From contig JAFSCI010000040.1 in the NCBI GenBank assembly GCA_017436815.1, positions 1-38,372 on the forward strand: a DNA stretch of 38,372 bases. Reading direction: 5' to 3'. The notes under the pieces are model-generated. The model ran no database searches. It saw only the letters and a program-made list of their open reading frames with translations, and had not been told where the DNA came from. Position numbers and translations under genes: made by a program. This document shows positions 9,580 to 17,791 of the stretch, one piece after another (position 1 is the stretch's first letter; each line of letters begins with the position of its first letter). This DNA is from Clostridia bacterium. GTDB lineage: Bacteria > Bacillota > Clostridia > Oscillospirales > Acutalibacteraceae.

Positions 9580-10017
9580 TTACTTTGCCGAACCGCGTTT
9601 TGCACGGCGACTGTCGGCATTTTTGCGTTTTAAATCAGACATTTTTTCATCACTGGTCTGCTTGAATTTGCTCATCATATCTTCAAACGATGCGCCCTCG
9701 TTCTTTTTTGGCATCCATACAAATGAGTTGTCGGGCTTTGTGGTCTGACGCGGTGCCCTGGGGGTACGTTCTGCAGGTTTTTTCTCTTCTGCGCGTTTGA
9801 TGCTCAGCGATATTTTGCCGTCGTCACCAACGCTTAAAACCTTCATTTTTACTACATCGTTTTCCTTTACGTGCTCGCGGATTTCGCTTACGTACGTTCT
9901 GGCAACCTCCGAAATATGTACCATACCCGTTGCGCCGTTGCCTAAATCGACAAATACACCAAAATTTGTAATTCCGGTGATTTTGCCCTCTACAATTTCT
10001 CCCACCTGAAGCTGCAT
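9580..10017 (-). CDS. S1 RNA-binding domain protein (YabR-like)
   Basis: A 145-aa protein: an S1/OB-fold domain at residues 1-73 (VGEIVEGKITGITNFGVFVDL, shown here as VGEIVEGKITG and NFGVFVDL; GMVHISE; VKMKVLSV; KISLSIK) followed by a basic, disordered tail rich in K, R, P and S. Such proteins bind RNA or ribosomes; the precise role is unsettled. It is the last gene of the cluster and follows divIC, exactly as yabR follows divIC in B. subtilis. AGGAGG lies about 13 bp upstream of the ATG, with a closer AGGT, so initiation may be moderate. Confidence 0.88.
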   Translation of the reverse strand: MQLQVGEIVEGKITGITNFGVFVDLGNGATGMVHISEVARTYVSEIREHVKENDVVKMKVLSVGDDGKISLSIKRAEEKKPAERTPRAPRQTTKPDNSFVWMPKKNEGASFEDMMSKFKQTSDEKMSDLKRKNADSRRAKRGSAK

Positions 10018-10064
10018 AGACCTAAAATGTCCTCCTCAAAATTTGCATCTATAAAATATACAGG

Positions 10065-10343
10065 CTAATCGCCCGATATATCTATGTAAACCTGCTCGTC
10101 CGCATAGACGTAGCCAAGACGCTCTCTTGCCGCCTTTTCTATAATTGCGGCTTCGTCTCCGCTTTCTAATAAACGTGTAAGTTCATCTATTCTAAGCGAC
10201 GTTTGTTCCTCTACAGTTTTCCAATAATTAAGCTCATTGTTAGCTTCTGTAAGGTCTTTAAAAAGGCCGCCCATACTTATTATCATATAAATTGAAAAGG
10301 CCAAAACAGCCAGGCGTAAGAAAATACTGTTTCCTATACCCAT
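10065..10343 (-). CDS. divIC: Septum formation initiator DivIC/FtsB-like
   Basis: A 92-aa bitopic membrane protein: a short N-terminal cytoplasmic tail, one transmembrane helix (about residues 5-24), then an extracytoplasmic coiled coil (about 28-60) and the ARERLGYVYADEQVYI segment typical of DivIC/FtsB. These proteins stabilise the FtsL/FtsQ-type divisome complex that activates septal wall synthesis. The start chosen is ATG 10343 with GGAGAG upstream; the longer frame to 10379 has no such site. Identity is supported strongly by position between yabQ and the S1 gene. Confidence 0.88.
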   Translation of the reverse strand: MGIGNSIFLRLAVLAFSIYMIISMGGLFKDLTEANNELNYWKTVEEQTSLRIDELTRLLESGDEAAIIEKAARERLGYVYADEQVYIDISGD

Positions 10344-10391
10344 CTTTTTCTCTCCATTATCTATGTTTCGACAAATCACAGTAATTGTACA

Positions 10392-10856
10392 CTAAGCTTT
10401 TGTTTTATGCAAGAGTTTTTTACAAGAAAAAAACATATTTTTAAAAATTTCTACCGTTTTATTCAATAATACCTTGAATTTATCGCACAAAAACAGAAAA
10501 CACCTTGAAAATATGCCGTTTATAAGCCTTAAAAGACTCTTGCATTTTTCAAATAGCCATACCAACACTTTGAAAATTATAATCGACAAGCTTATTCTGC
10601 ATACAGCAAAGCCTATTATAATACCTAAAAACACGTAGGCCCTTATCTGTCCCTTAGTTGTGGCAATCAAAAGTAAAAAAGTTAAAACTGCCGATAGTGC
10701 GAAAAAGACTACGTCTTGTACAAAAACAGCTATAACCGAAGGTGATTGTACTTTGCGATAGCTTCTGAAAACATCGTAAATTATGCACAGAATGACACCC
10801 AGCGCCGCCGACAATAAAAACGACGTGGTCTGATTTGCAAGATCTATCTCCCACAT
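10392..10856 (-). CDS. yabQ: Sporulation protein YabQ
   Basis: A 154-aa membrane protein with about three to four hydrophobic segments in the first 100 residues (a SFLLSAALGVILCIIYDVFR-like start, here AALGVILCIIYDVFR; then FFALSAVLTFLLLIA; then FLGIIIGFAVCRI) and a basic C-terminal tail. YabQ in B. subtilis is made in the mother cell and needed for spore cortex formation. The ATG comes one base after the yabP stop and lacks a good Shine-Dalgarno sequence, so translation is probably coupled to yabP. Confidence 0.9.
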   Translation of the reverse strand: MWEIDLANQTTSFLLSAALGVILCIIYDVFRSYRKVQSPSVIAVFVQDVVFFALSAVLTFLLLIATTKGQIRAYVFLGIIIGFAVCRISLSIIIFKVLVWLFEKCKSLLRLINGIFSRCFLFLCDKFKVLLNKTVEIFKNMFFSCKKLLHKTKA

Positions 10857-10857
10857 A

Positions 10858-11133
10858 TTACTTAAATACCCGCTTTAAAAAGCCGGACTTTTGCGCAGAA
10901 TCGTTAACGTAGACTAAGGCGTAAATATCGGATGCGCAAATTTGCAGACTAAGTGTAGTAGCGTTAAAATTTTCAATTTTAAGTCCACTGCCCCTTACAC
11001 AAATCTGACCCATCACCGACTGCACGTGAATCTCATTCTCACTAAAAGAATCTACGTCTTTTATGCCGCTTAAGGTAAGCGCTTTACGGTTATTCATAAT
11101 AACGCTGTGCTCAGCCAAGGTATTATCAGCCAT
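10858..11133 (-). CDS. yabP: Sporulation protein YabP
   Basis: A 91-aa soluble protein of the YabP/YqfC family. The segment NRKALTLSGIKDVDSFSE followed by EIHVQSVMGQICVRGSGL is the family core; YabP is associated with spore cortex assembly. Its ribosome-binding site is GAGGG, 9 bp from the ATG. Upstream, 11134-11199 is AT-rich; a CATACCAT string at 11187-11194 resembles a sigma-E -10 box but has no matching -35 at the right spacing. Confidence 0.92.
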   Translation of the reverse strand: MADNTLAEHSVIMNNRKALTLSGIKDVDSFSENEIHVQSVMGQICVRGSGLKIENFNATTLSLQICASDIYALVYVNDSAQKSGFLKRVFK

Positions 11134-11199
11134 AACAAACCCGCCCTCTTAAAATAATCTATATAAAATTTATGTTAAAACGGGCTATGGTATGCATTA

Positions 11200-11442
11200 C
11201 TAATCAATAAGAGTATAAAGGTCTACGGCTTCTTCTTTTTTTACTACCTCTTTTACCGAGGTAACCTTTAGTTTTACCTGCCTTGTACCAAACGAAATTT
11301 CTATAACGTCGCCTTCCTTTACAATATAAGACGCTTTGGCAGGAAGTGAATTGACCGTTACTCTGCCTGCATCACAGGCTTCATTTGCAACGGTGCGACG
11401 CTTTATAATACGTGCTACCTTTAAATATTTATCTAATCTCAA
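11200..11442 (-). CDS. rqcP: RqcP/YabO, S4-domain ribosome quality control factor
   Basis: An 80-aa single S4 RNA-binding domain (MRLDKYLKVARIIKRR, then NEACDAGRVTVNS and VKEGDVIEI). In B. subtilis RqcP works with RqcH on stalled 50S subunits to add poly-alanine tails to trapped nascent chains. The start codon is TTG with AGGTGA upstream. It lies downstream of hup but beyond a hairpin terminator, so it probably receives only part of the hup transcript. Confidence 0.92.
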   Translation of the reverse strand: MRLDKYLKVARIIKRRTVANEACDAGRVTVNSLPAKASYIVKEGDVIEISFGTRQVKLKVTSVKEVVKKEEAVDLYTLID

Positions 11443-11446
11443 AATA

Positions 11447-11495
11447 TCACCTGAAAATAAAAATTTAAGCCGCCTATGCGCAGCATAAGCGGCTT
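11447..11495 (-). terminator. Terminator/attenuator between hup and rqcP
   Basis: A 13-bp stem with one mismatch, AAGCCGC-c-TATGC (11467-11479) pairing with GCATA-a-GCGGCTT (11483-11495), and a 3-nt loop. On the minus strand it is followed by AAATTTTTATTTT, a broken U-tract. It would let HU be made in large amounts and pass less transcript to the sporulation genes. Confidence 0.75.
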
Positions 11496-11505
11496 TTTGG
11501 AAAAA

Positions 11506-11778
11506 TTATTTTACAGCGTTCTTTAATGCTGCGCCAGCCTTGAAAGCGGGAGCCTTGCAAGCTGCAATTTTGATTTCCTGCTTTGTTCTGGGGTTGATAC
11601 CTGTTCTTGCGGGACGCTCACGTGTCTCGAAAGTACCAAAGCCGATAAGCTGAATCTTTTCGCCCTTCTTAAGTTCTTCTGTAACGATTTCTACAAAAGC
11701 TGCTAAAGCCTTGTCAGCATCCTTCTTAGAAATTTCTGCTTTTGCAGCCAGTGCTGCTACGAGTTCTGTCTTGTTCAT
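11506..11778 (-). CDS. hup: DNA-binding protein HU
   Basis: A 90-aa histone-like nucleoid protein that bends DNA non-specifically as a dimer. It matches HU along its length: MNKTELV start, GFGTFETRERPARTGINPRT in the DNA-binding arm, and the closing PAFKAGAALKNAVK. A strong GGAGGA ribosome-binding site precedes the ATG. Its position between mazG and rqcP differs from B. subtilis, but I recall the same insertion in clostridia. A TATAAA-rich stretch at 11790-11835 may hold a private promoter, but no convincing -35 box was found. Confidence 0.97.
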   Translation of the reverse strand: MNKTELVAALAAKAEISKKDADKALAAFVEIVTEELKKGEKIQLIGFGTFETRERPARTGINPRTKQEIKIAACKAPAFKAGAALKNAVK

Positions 11779-11837
11779 GATATGTTTCCTCCGAAAAATT
11801 TTTTATAAAAAACAGTTTAACTGCCTTTTTATACGAA

Positions 11838-12641
11838 TTAAATTTGCTTTGCCTTTTGCCAGAGCTCGTCCAGCTCTGCTTCAGACAAATTGCTAAGTGA
11901 TACGCCGTTTTCGTTCGCCATTTGCTCAGCTAAAGAAAACCTTTTAATAAACTTGTTTACAGCGCCTGTTAAAGCGTGTTCGGAATTTACCGAGCTTTTT
12001 CTTGCAACGTTAACTGCAGAGAAAAGCAAATCGCCGATTTCGTCTTCTATATTCTGTGCATCGGCAGATTTTAAAGCCTGTACAACCTCATCGGTTTCTT
12101 CCCTTAGCTTTAAAACGGCATCTGAAACGTCTTTAAAATCGTACCCTGCTTTTGCGGCACGCTTTTGGACCTTCTGAGCGCGAAGCAACGCAGGAAATGC
12201 CATTGGTACGCTACTGAGTGTGTCGGTAAAGGTCTCCTGGCTTTTTTCCTGCATCTTTATTTTATCCCAGTTATCAAGCACCTGCTCGGGTGTGTCGGCC
12301 TTAACCGACCCAAAAACGTGCGGGTGGCGCAGTATCAGCTTTTTGCTGATACCCGTTATAACGTCGGATATATCAAAGGTGCCGTACCCAGCCGCTATGT
12401 TAGAATGAAAAACCACCTGCAAGAGCATATCACCAAGCTCTTCGCAAATCATTGCGGGGTTGTCCAGATCTATAGCGTCGCAAACCTCGTAAGCCTCTTC
12501 TAAAGTATCATTACGAATGGACTTATGTGTTTGCTCAATGTCCCACGGGCAACCGCCGGGGGAACGAAGAATTTGCATAATTCGCAGCAAATCTTCAAAA
12601 GAATATTTTTCTTGCTGAGTATCTATATCTATTTTTACCAT
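11838..12641 (-). CDS. mazG: Nucleoside triphosphate pyrophosphohydrolase MazG
   Basis: Hydrolyses NTPs/dNTPs to monophosphates and pyrophosphate, a house-cleaning role. The 267-aa protein has two tandem MazG helical domains: the first with LRSPGGCPWD, LEEAYE and EELGDMLLQVVFH (the E-E-x-x-D metal site); the second with EETDEVVQAL and EDEIGDLLFSAVN. The B. subtilis relative YabN has an extra N-terminal tetrapyrrole-methylase domain that is absent here. ATG preceded by AGGTGA, 76 bp downstream of spoVB. Confidence 0.95.
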   Translation of the reverse strand: MVKIDIDTQQEKYSFEDLLRIMQILRSPGGCPWDIEQTHKSIRNDTLEEAYEVCDAIDLDNPAMICEELGDMLLQVVFHSNIAAGYGTFDISDVITGISKKLILRHPHVFGSVKADTPEQVLDNWDKIKMQEKSQETFTDTLSSVPMAFPALLRAQKVQKRAAKAGYDFKDVSDAVLKLREETDEVVQALKSADAQNIEDEIGDLLFSAVNVARKSSVNSEHALTGAVNKFIKRFSLAEQMANENGVSLSNLSEAELDELWQKAKQI

Positions 12642-12676
12642 ATAATCACCTAAAAATCAAGTATATTTTAAGCTTT

Positions 12677-12716
12677 TTGGCTAAAAGTTATAAATTTTAG
12701 GCCAAATTTTAGCCAA
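12677..12716. repeat. Inverted repeat in the spoVB-mazG gap
   Basis: TTGGCTAAAA (12677-12686) pairs with TTTTAGCCAA (12707-12716) around a 20-nt loop, beginning just after the spoVB stop. No U-tract follows on either strand, so it is not a standard terminator. On the minus strand TTATAA and TAAAAT with a 17-bp spacer overlap the distal arm and could be a weak mazG promoter. Confidence 0.45.
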
Positions 12717-12717
12717 A

Positions 12718-14394
12718 TTATCTTAGTATTTTGAGTTTTGTGAGCAACGAAGCTATCTTTTGGCCCTTAGGAAGACCTAAAACGTCATCTTTTTCTATTA
12801 CTCTTAAAACGATTATTGCAGCTACGTAAACCACTACGGCGGCAATTAAAGCCAGTAAAGTATCTATAATAGAGTTGCCCAGCACCTTAGCAACGCCCAT
12901 AGCCGTACTTGCGCATAAAAGCGATGCTATTAAAGGCTTTATGAAGGTAGACATTATGTTGGGCATTACGTGTGAAAATTTTACAAGGCATACAAAGTTA
13001 GCAATAGCAATATAAGCGTAGCAACAAAGTGTGCCGTAAGGAGCGCCCTTAATATTTACACTCGGAGTGCCAACGAGAACAAAGTTAACGATTATTTTTA
13101 TAAGCGCGCCGACTGCAATATTTATAACGGGGACTATCTGCTTGCCGATTGCCTGGAGCATATTGGTCATAGGAATTGTCAGTCCTGCAAGCGCTGCCGC
13201 AAAGCCTAAAACCGTTAAAAGCGGTGTTGATACCGCAACGTCGGTAGTATTGGAAGAATATAAAAAGCTTAAAATATTAAACGAAATAGCCGCCATACCA
13301 AGACCTGCGGGCAACGATATAAGCGAGGTTGTGCGAAGTATAGTTTCTATATTCTTTTTTACGCCTATTTTGTCTTCCTTGGCCCAGGACGTAACCAACA
13401 CCGGCAGAGCGCTTACGCCCAGCACCGAGGTTATTACGGGCACAAGATTATATATTGAATAAGCGTAGCCCTTGTAACAACCGTAAAGCGCGGTAGATAA
13501 ATCCTTAATACCGTTTTCACATTCGCTTATAAGCTGCGCATATTCACGAGCGAAAAACTCGGCGTGATCCTTAATGGCGTTAGAGAGCTGTATCTTGATC
13601 ATAAACACATCTATAAAGCCCGCTACGTAGGTAGCCATAGAGCCCAGAACAATCGGGATAGCAACGCTTAAAATTATTTTTAAGGTTTTCTTATTTGAGT
13701 AAGGCTCGGGGGACTCTGAAATCTGCTCATCTGTAAAGAAGCTTGACTGGCGTTTATATTTTATAACCAGATAGCCCGCTCCCAGAGCCGTACCGATTGT
13801 AATACCAAGCAGTGCGGCGGCAGAAGCATAAACAAGCGAGCCTGTAGTTTTCATAACAATAAGAGCCATACTGTAGCCGAGCAGTAATTTGCCGAGCGCC
13901 TCTATTACCGATGAAACGGCCGTAGGGGTCATATTGCGCATACCCTCATAATAGCCTCTGTAGGCCGACATTACACAGCAAAACAGCAGTGACGGTGTAA
14001 TACATATAATAGATGCTATTGCGCCCAGACTGTCGGTCGATTTTGCAAAGGGGTAAGACAGCGCGCACATTATTATAAAACCCGTAAGACCCGTTACCAA
14101 AAACATTCTTTTTGCAACCTTAAAGGTTGTAGCTACGTCTTTGTAACGGCATTTTGCAACGTTTTCGGCCACTATTTTAGAAATAGCTATGGGCAGACCC
14201 GCCATTGCAAGAGAGTATATCGGCAAATATAAATCGTACGCTACCGAATAATAACCCATTCCGACCGAGCCTAAAAGCTTGGTAAGCGGAATTTTATATA
14301 TTGCGCCAATAACCTTTACGAGCGCCGTTGCCAGCACCAAAATAAACGAGCCCTGCAAAAATGACTGCGGCGCTTTTGTTTTATTGTTTTTCAT
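12718..14394 (-). CDS. SpoVB/YabM-type polysaccharide flippase (MOP superfamily)
   Basis: A 558-aa integral membrane protein with about 14 hydrophobic segments. Members of this branch move lipid-linked wall precursors or polysaccharide units across the membrane; SpoVB is needed for spore cortex. The start, SFILVLATALVKVIGAIYKI (20 residues) followed by PLTKLLG and MGYYSVAYDLY, is typical of the SpoVB/YabM branch. The gene order spoVB-mazG-(hup)-rqcP-yabP-yabQ-divIC matches yabM-yabN-yabO-yabP-yabQ-divIC in B. subtilis, so YabM-like orthology is favoured over true SpoVB. ATG with AGGTGAAG upstream. Confidence 0.9.
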   Translation of the reverse strand: MKNNKTKAPQSFLQGSFILVLATALVKVIGAIYKIPLTKLLGSVGMGYYSVAYDLYLPIYSLAMAGLPIAISKIVAENVAKCRYKDVATTFKVAKRMFLVTGLTGFIIMCALSYPFAKSTDSLGAIASIICITPSLLFCCVMSAYRGYYEGMRNMTPTAVSSVIEALGKLLLGYSMALIVMKTTGSLVYASAAALLGITIGTALGAGYLVIKYKRQSSFFTDEQISESPEPYSNKKTLKIILSVAIPIVLGSMATYVAGFIDVFMIKIQLSNAIKDHAEFFAREYAQLISECENGIKDLSTALYGCYKGYAYSIYNLVPVITSVLGVSALPVLVTSWAKEDKIGVKKNIETILRTTSLISLPAGLGMAAISFNILSFLYSSNTTDVAVSTPLLTVLGFAAALAGLTIPMTNMLQAIGKQIVPVINIAVGALIKIIVNFVLVGTPSVNIKGAPYGTLCCYAYIAIANFVCLVKFSHVMPNIMSTFIKPLIASLLCASTAMGVAKVLGNSIIDTLLALIAAVVVYVAAIIVLRVIEKDDVLGLPKGQKIASLLTKLKILR

Positions 14395-14414
14395 TTCTTC
14401 ACCTTGATTTTGTT

Positions 14415-15119
14415 TTACTTAAGTAATTTGTTTACACACAAAACGAATTTTTCGGTTAGAGTAGCGGTTGAAAAGGTATTCATCTGCGAATAATCTGAGT
14501 ATGCATCGGCGCCTGCATCGTCAGAGACAATGCGAATTGCCACGAAGGGAGTATTTGTTAAATGGCCTATGTAGGCAACTGCGGCAGTTTCCATATCGCA
14601 GGCAACGGCGCTAAAGCGCTCTTTTAAAAGATCCCTTAAGGCTTCGTCGCTTACAAATTTATCTCCGCATACCATTGTGCCCGATTTTGCGCCCAGTTCC
14701 TTGCAAAAAACATCGGTCAAGGCTTTGTCGGCCGAATATATATACTCCTGCGCGGGCTTCTGGGCAAAATCGTAGCCAATGCCTGTAAGATCAAAGTCGT
14801 GCTCTAAAAATCTTGAGCCCAAAACAACCTGTCCGCGTGTTACACCGCTTATACCACCGCTCAGTCCCAGACTGACAAGTAAATCGGCGCCGTTTTCGGC
14901 CAAATGCATTGCCGCGGCAGTAGCATTTACCTTGCCAATACCGCAGCATATTGCTCTGACGTTTATAGTGTTTTGTCCATCTGAAAAATCTACCGCACAG
15001 CCGCTGCGGTTATAAAAGATTTCTTCTTTACCGCCGTTTTTTAAAGCATACTCTAAAAAAGGCTTGTACTCATCGGTATCGGCAATAACAAGGCCGATTT
15101 TTTTTATTTTTTTTTCCAT
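14415..15119 (-). CDS. 5'-methylthioadenosine/SAH nucleosidase family protein
   Basis: Cleaves the glycosidic bond of MTA and S-adenosylhomocysteine, releasing adenine, in the methyl-cycle salvage route. The 234-aa protein has the nucleoside phosphorylase/nucleosidase fold: Glu17 in the N-terminal strand-loop, SLGLSGG, the GIGYDFAQKP substrate loop, the ribose-binding ACDMETAAVA and the catalytic Asp in RIVSDDA. It is slightly divergent (LSGG instead of the usual VAGG), so a futalosine-type or other nucleosidase remains possible. Gap of 9 bp from the coiled-coil gene upstream, within the recJ-to-spoVB gene string. Confidence 0.85.
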   Translation of the reverse strand: MEKKIKKIGLVIADTDEYKPFLEYALKNGGKEEIFYNRSGCAVDFSDGQNTINVRAICCGIGKVNATAAAMHLAENGADLLVSLGLSGGISGVTRGQVVLGSRFLEHDFDLTGIGYDFAQKPAQEYIYSADKALTDVFCKELGAKSGTMVCGDKFVSDEALRDLLKERFSAVACDMETAAVAYIGHLTNTPFVAIRIVSDDAGADAYSDYSQMNTFSTATLTEKFVLCVNKLLK

Positions 15120-15128
15120 AATTTTCCC

Positions 15129-15401
15129 TTATTTATTCTGTTCGAGTTCGTCTTGTTTTAGCTTAATTTGCTTTTTTATAGCATCAATATTCTGTATTAC
15201 GCTATCAAGATTTATCTCTTCGCCCGATTTATAAGCATTATAATAAAGCTTACCGAGCAAGCGGTACTCTTTATTTAACTTGTTCTCGAGTGAAGCGATC
15301 TCCAGCTTTTGTTTGCCCGTATTTACGGCGTCGCCTGTTTTTTGGTAAGCAATTTCAAATATTTCTTTTGCTTTTTGAACGGTCTGGTCTAAAAATTCCA
15401 T
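15129..15401 (-). CDS. Small coiled-coil protein of unknown function (90 aa)
   Basis: A predicted mostly helical, charged protein with no signal peptide or membrane segment. Residues about 25-50 and 60-88 have coiled-coil spacing (ENKLNKEYRLLGKLYYNAYK; IKKQIKLKQDELEQ). I recall clostridial proteins with the same N-terminal helix followed by a zinc ribbon; here the sequence stops without any cysteine pair. Strong ribosome-binding site (GGGGAGA), 13 bp downstream of the kinase gene, so it is a genuine operon member. No function is proposed. Confidence 0.8.
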   Translation of the reverse strand: MEFLDQTVQKAKEIFEIAYQKTGDAVNTGKQKLEIASLENKLNKEYRLLGKLYYNAYKSGEEINLDSVIQNIDAIKKQIKLKQDELEQNK

Positions 15402-15414
15402 AAATCATTCTCCC

Positions 15415-16338
15415 CTATTCATATTTGCCGCCGGGTACAAACTCGCGTATTAAAGAATCCTGCGGCAAAAGTTCAAAATTCAGCGTTTCTATTTTCTCAA
15501 GCACTGACTTTGCCTTAATTATATAATCGTAATTTTCGGCAGTTTCGGGTAAGGTGCTAAGCATTTTCAAAATATTCTCTTTAAGCACCGAGCACTCAAA
15601 ACTGTGGAATGTGGAAATCTGAATATCGGCAGTATCTTTAAAGACGTACAGATGTTTTCTCTCACCCTCTGTAACACCCGTCCAGAGAGATAAAGTTCGT
15701 GTAATATCCGCGCCTCTGTAAAGCGAGTCACGGTTTATGCGGCGCATAAGTCGCATCTGTCGGCTTGTAAGCGCAACCGAGCCGTCATCGTTTAAAAGGG
15801 GCATATTTACACTTATATACATTTTTAAAACAGAAGATTTATCTATGCTTTCTATCATAACCGGGTTCAGCGCATGAAGGCCTTCTATAATAACAATGCC
15901 GCCGTTTTTAATGTCCAAATGCTTTGCATTTGGCTTTGAGCCCAACTTAAAATCGTAAATCGGCATATAGGATTCTCCGTCTGTTTGCAGAGCCTTTATG
16001 CAGCGGTTAAATTCGGGTATATTCAGAGAATAAACCGTTTCAAAATCAGGCTTGCCGTTTTCGCCTTTGGGCATCTGGTCGGGGTTAAGATAAAAATCAT
16101 CTAACGACACGACCTCGCAAAACAGACCGTTATCTCTTATATAATCACGCAGAATATGCGCCGTTGTGGTCTTGCCCGAGCCCGAGGGACCTGCAAGCAT
16201 AATTATTTTAATATTTTTGCTTATACAGGTTTCAGATACGTTTTTTATCTGAGTATGATATTCGTTCTCTACACTTTTAACAAAACCTTCAGCATCGGTT
16301 TTTATGGCAGAATTTATTTTACTTATTGTATTTATCAT
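15415..16338 (-). CDS. Uridine kinase-like nucleoside kinase
   Basis: A P-loop kinase of the phosphoribulokinase/uridine kinase family, predicted to phosphorylate a nucleoside. The 307-aa protein has the Walker A loop GPSGSGKTT at 50-58, SLDDFY, YDFKLGSK, IIEGLHALNP (Walker B region) and RLMRRINRDSLYRGA (lid). Clostridial relatives often carry an N-terminal TGS/threonyl-tRNA-synthetase-like part of about 250 residues; it is missing here, leaving the kinase alone. The start at 16338 overlaps hemZ by 20 bp and its purine-rich site (GGAAGG) is about 15 bp away, so the start is less certain than the gene. Confidence 0.85.
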   Translation of the reverse strand: MINTISKINSAIKTDAEGFVKSVENEYHTQIKNVSETCISKNIKIIMLAGPSGSGKTTTAHILRDYIRDNGLFCEVVSLDDFYLNPDQMPKGENGKPDFETVYSLNIPEFNRCIKALQTDGESYMPIYDFKLGSKPNAKHLDIKNGGIVIIEGLHALNPVMIESIDKSSVLKMYISVNMPLLNDDGSVALTSRQMRLMRRINRDSLYRGADITRTLSLWTGVTEGERKHLYVFKDTADIQISTFHSFECSVLKENILKMLSTLPETAENYDYIIKAKSVLEKIETLNFELLPQDSLIREFVPGGKYE

Positions 16339-17791
16339 AAAAATGGGATATCCCTTCCTTCCTCTCAATTATTTCTTCAAAGCGGGATATATATTCATAC
16401 GGGTATTTAAAGTTGAAAATGCGCTCTATATACGGACCGTTCGGCTCACGCAGTTTGGTAACGGCAGAAGCGCCGCAGGCTAAAACAGAATGGGTTTCAT
16501 CCATTATGTATATGTTGTAAAGTCCTTCGGTACCTTCCTTTGCATAGCCGACGTTTTCAAGATTGCCGACCGTTTTACTCTGGCGGTACATATAATAAGG
16601 CACTATGCCTGCTTGCTTTAGAGCCTTAAGAGCATAATCGACCATTTTAAGCGCTTCTTCGCCCAATGCTTTATCGGGGAAAAGCTTGTTTGCCGACATA
16701 TTTGACGAGCGCTTTAACGATAAGGTATGCACCGTTACGTTTTCGGGGTCGAGCTGGATTATTTTATCGACCGTTTTCTTGAAGCTGTCAAAATCATCAC
16801 CCGGAAGTCCTGCAATAAGGTCGGTATTTATAACCTTAAAGCCTACCTGTTTAGCCGTTTTATAAGCCTCAAAAAACTGCTCTACGGTATGCGCGCGGCC
16901 AATGTTGGCAAGCACCTCATCGTTTAAGGTCTGCGGGTTTATGCTTATGCGGTCTACGCCGAGATTTTTTAAAACCCCGAGCTTCTCGGCAGTTACGGTG
17001 TCGGGTCGACCTGCCTCTACGGTAAATTCCCTTAAAGTGCTCAGATCAAAATTATCTTTAATGCACGATATAAGGTCCTCTAACTGAACGTCGCTAAGGG
17101 TTGTGGGTGTGCCGCCGCCAATATAAATTGTTTCAAGCCGCAAGCTATTTTCTTTTGCCTTTTTGGCAGTTAAAATAAGCTCTTGCTTTAGTAAAGACAA
17201 ATATTCCTCTACAAGCTTGCCCGCTTTTTCTACCGAGTGCGATACAAACGAGCAATACGAGCACCTTGTAGGGCAAAACGGAATAGAAATGTAAAGGCTG
17301 AAAGAGTTTGGTTTTGAGAGCGCAGTTATTTTTTCTTCGGACTTAAAAGTCGTACTGCAAAGTCCGATTTTACCATCGCTGACAAGCAGCGAGTTTTTAA
17401 AATAATCTGCCGTAGCCGGCTCGCCTAAATTGCGGGTAAGCTTAGAATAAAGCTTTGCGGGGCGCACACCTGTTAGTATGCCCCAGGCCGATTCGTAGCC
17501 CGTTAAAGCTACAAAGCACTTATAAAGCATTACCGCAAGATTTCGCTCGCACTCCGAAGTATAATCTTCGGTTGTATTTAAAATCTCAATAGAATTTGTC
17601 TGCTCTTTTCCGCCAATAACCACTTTGCTTAAGAGAACAGTAGTTTTATCTCCTTTTTGAAGATGGGTTAAAATGTATTCGTCTGCGCTTGGAATTTGCT
17701 CCTCAAAACGAATAGCCTCGTACGGCATAAAAATTCTGCAGAGTTTTTCAAGCTCGTACCTAAATGAATGATTTACTGTTGCTAATATCAT
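16319..17791 (-). CDS. hemZ: Radical SAM protein HemZ (coproporphyrinogen dehydrogenase-like)
   Basis: A radical SAM enzyme of the HemN/HemZ group, 490 aa. The 4Fe-4S motif is C173-x3-C177-x2-C180 (FCPTRCSYC), followed by the SAM-binding GGGTPT and the HemN-like TVEAGRPDT. The ~160-residue N-terminal extension before the radical SAM core is typical of HemZ. No other haem gene is nearby; in clostridia this gene commonly sits after dtd and an MBL hydrolase, so its true substrate may differ from coproporphyrinogen. The ATG at 17791 overlaps the upstream stop as ATGA; a GTG two codons earlier is an alternative. Confidence 0.9.
   Translation of the reverse strand: MILATVNHSFRYELEKLCRIFMPYEAIRFEEQIPSADEYILTHLQKGDKTTVLLSKVVIGGKEQTNSIEILNTTEDYTSECERNLAVMLYKCFVALTGYESAWGILTGVRPAKLYSKLTRNLGEPATADYFKNSLLVSDGKIGLCSTTFKSEEKITALSKPNSFSLYISIPFCPTRCSYCSFVSHSVEKAGKLVEEYLSLLKQELILTAKKAKENSLRLETIYIGGGTPTTLSDVQLEDLISCIKDNFDLSTLREFTVEAGRPDTVTAEKLGVLKNLGVDRISINPQTLNDEVLANIGRAHTVEQFFEAYKTAKQVGFKVINTDLIAGLPGDDFDSFKKTVDKIIQLDPENVTVHTLSLKRSSNMSANKLFPDKALGEEALKMVDYALKALKQAGIVPYYMYRQSKTVGNLENVGYAKEGTEGLYNIYIMDETHSVLACGASAVTKLREPNGPYIERIFNFKYPYEYISRFEEIIERKEGISHFYDKYNK

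Noticed and set aside
11187-11194. CATACCAT upstream of yabP as a sigma-E -10 box
   Set aside because: One mismatch to the CATACAnT consensus, and the only ATA-rich -35 candidate is about 17 bp away instead of 14-15.
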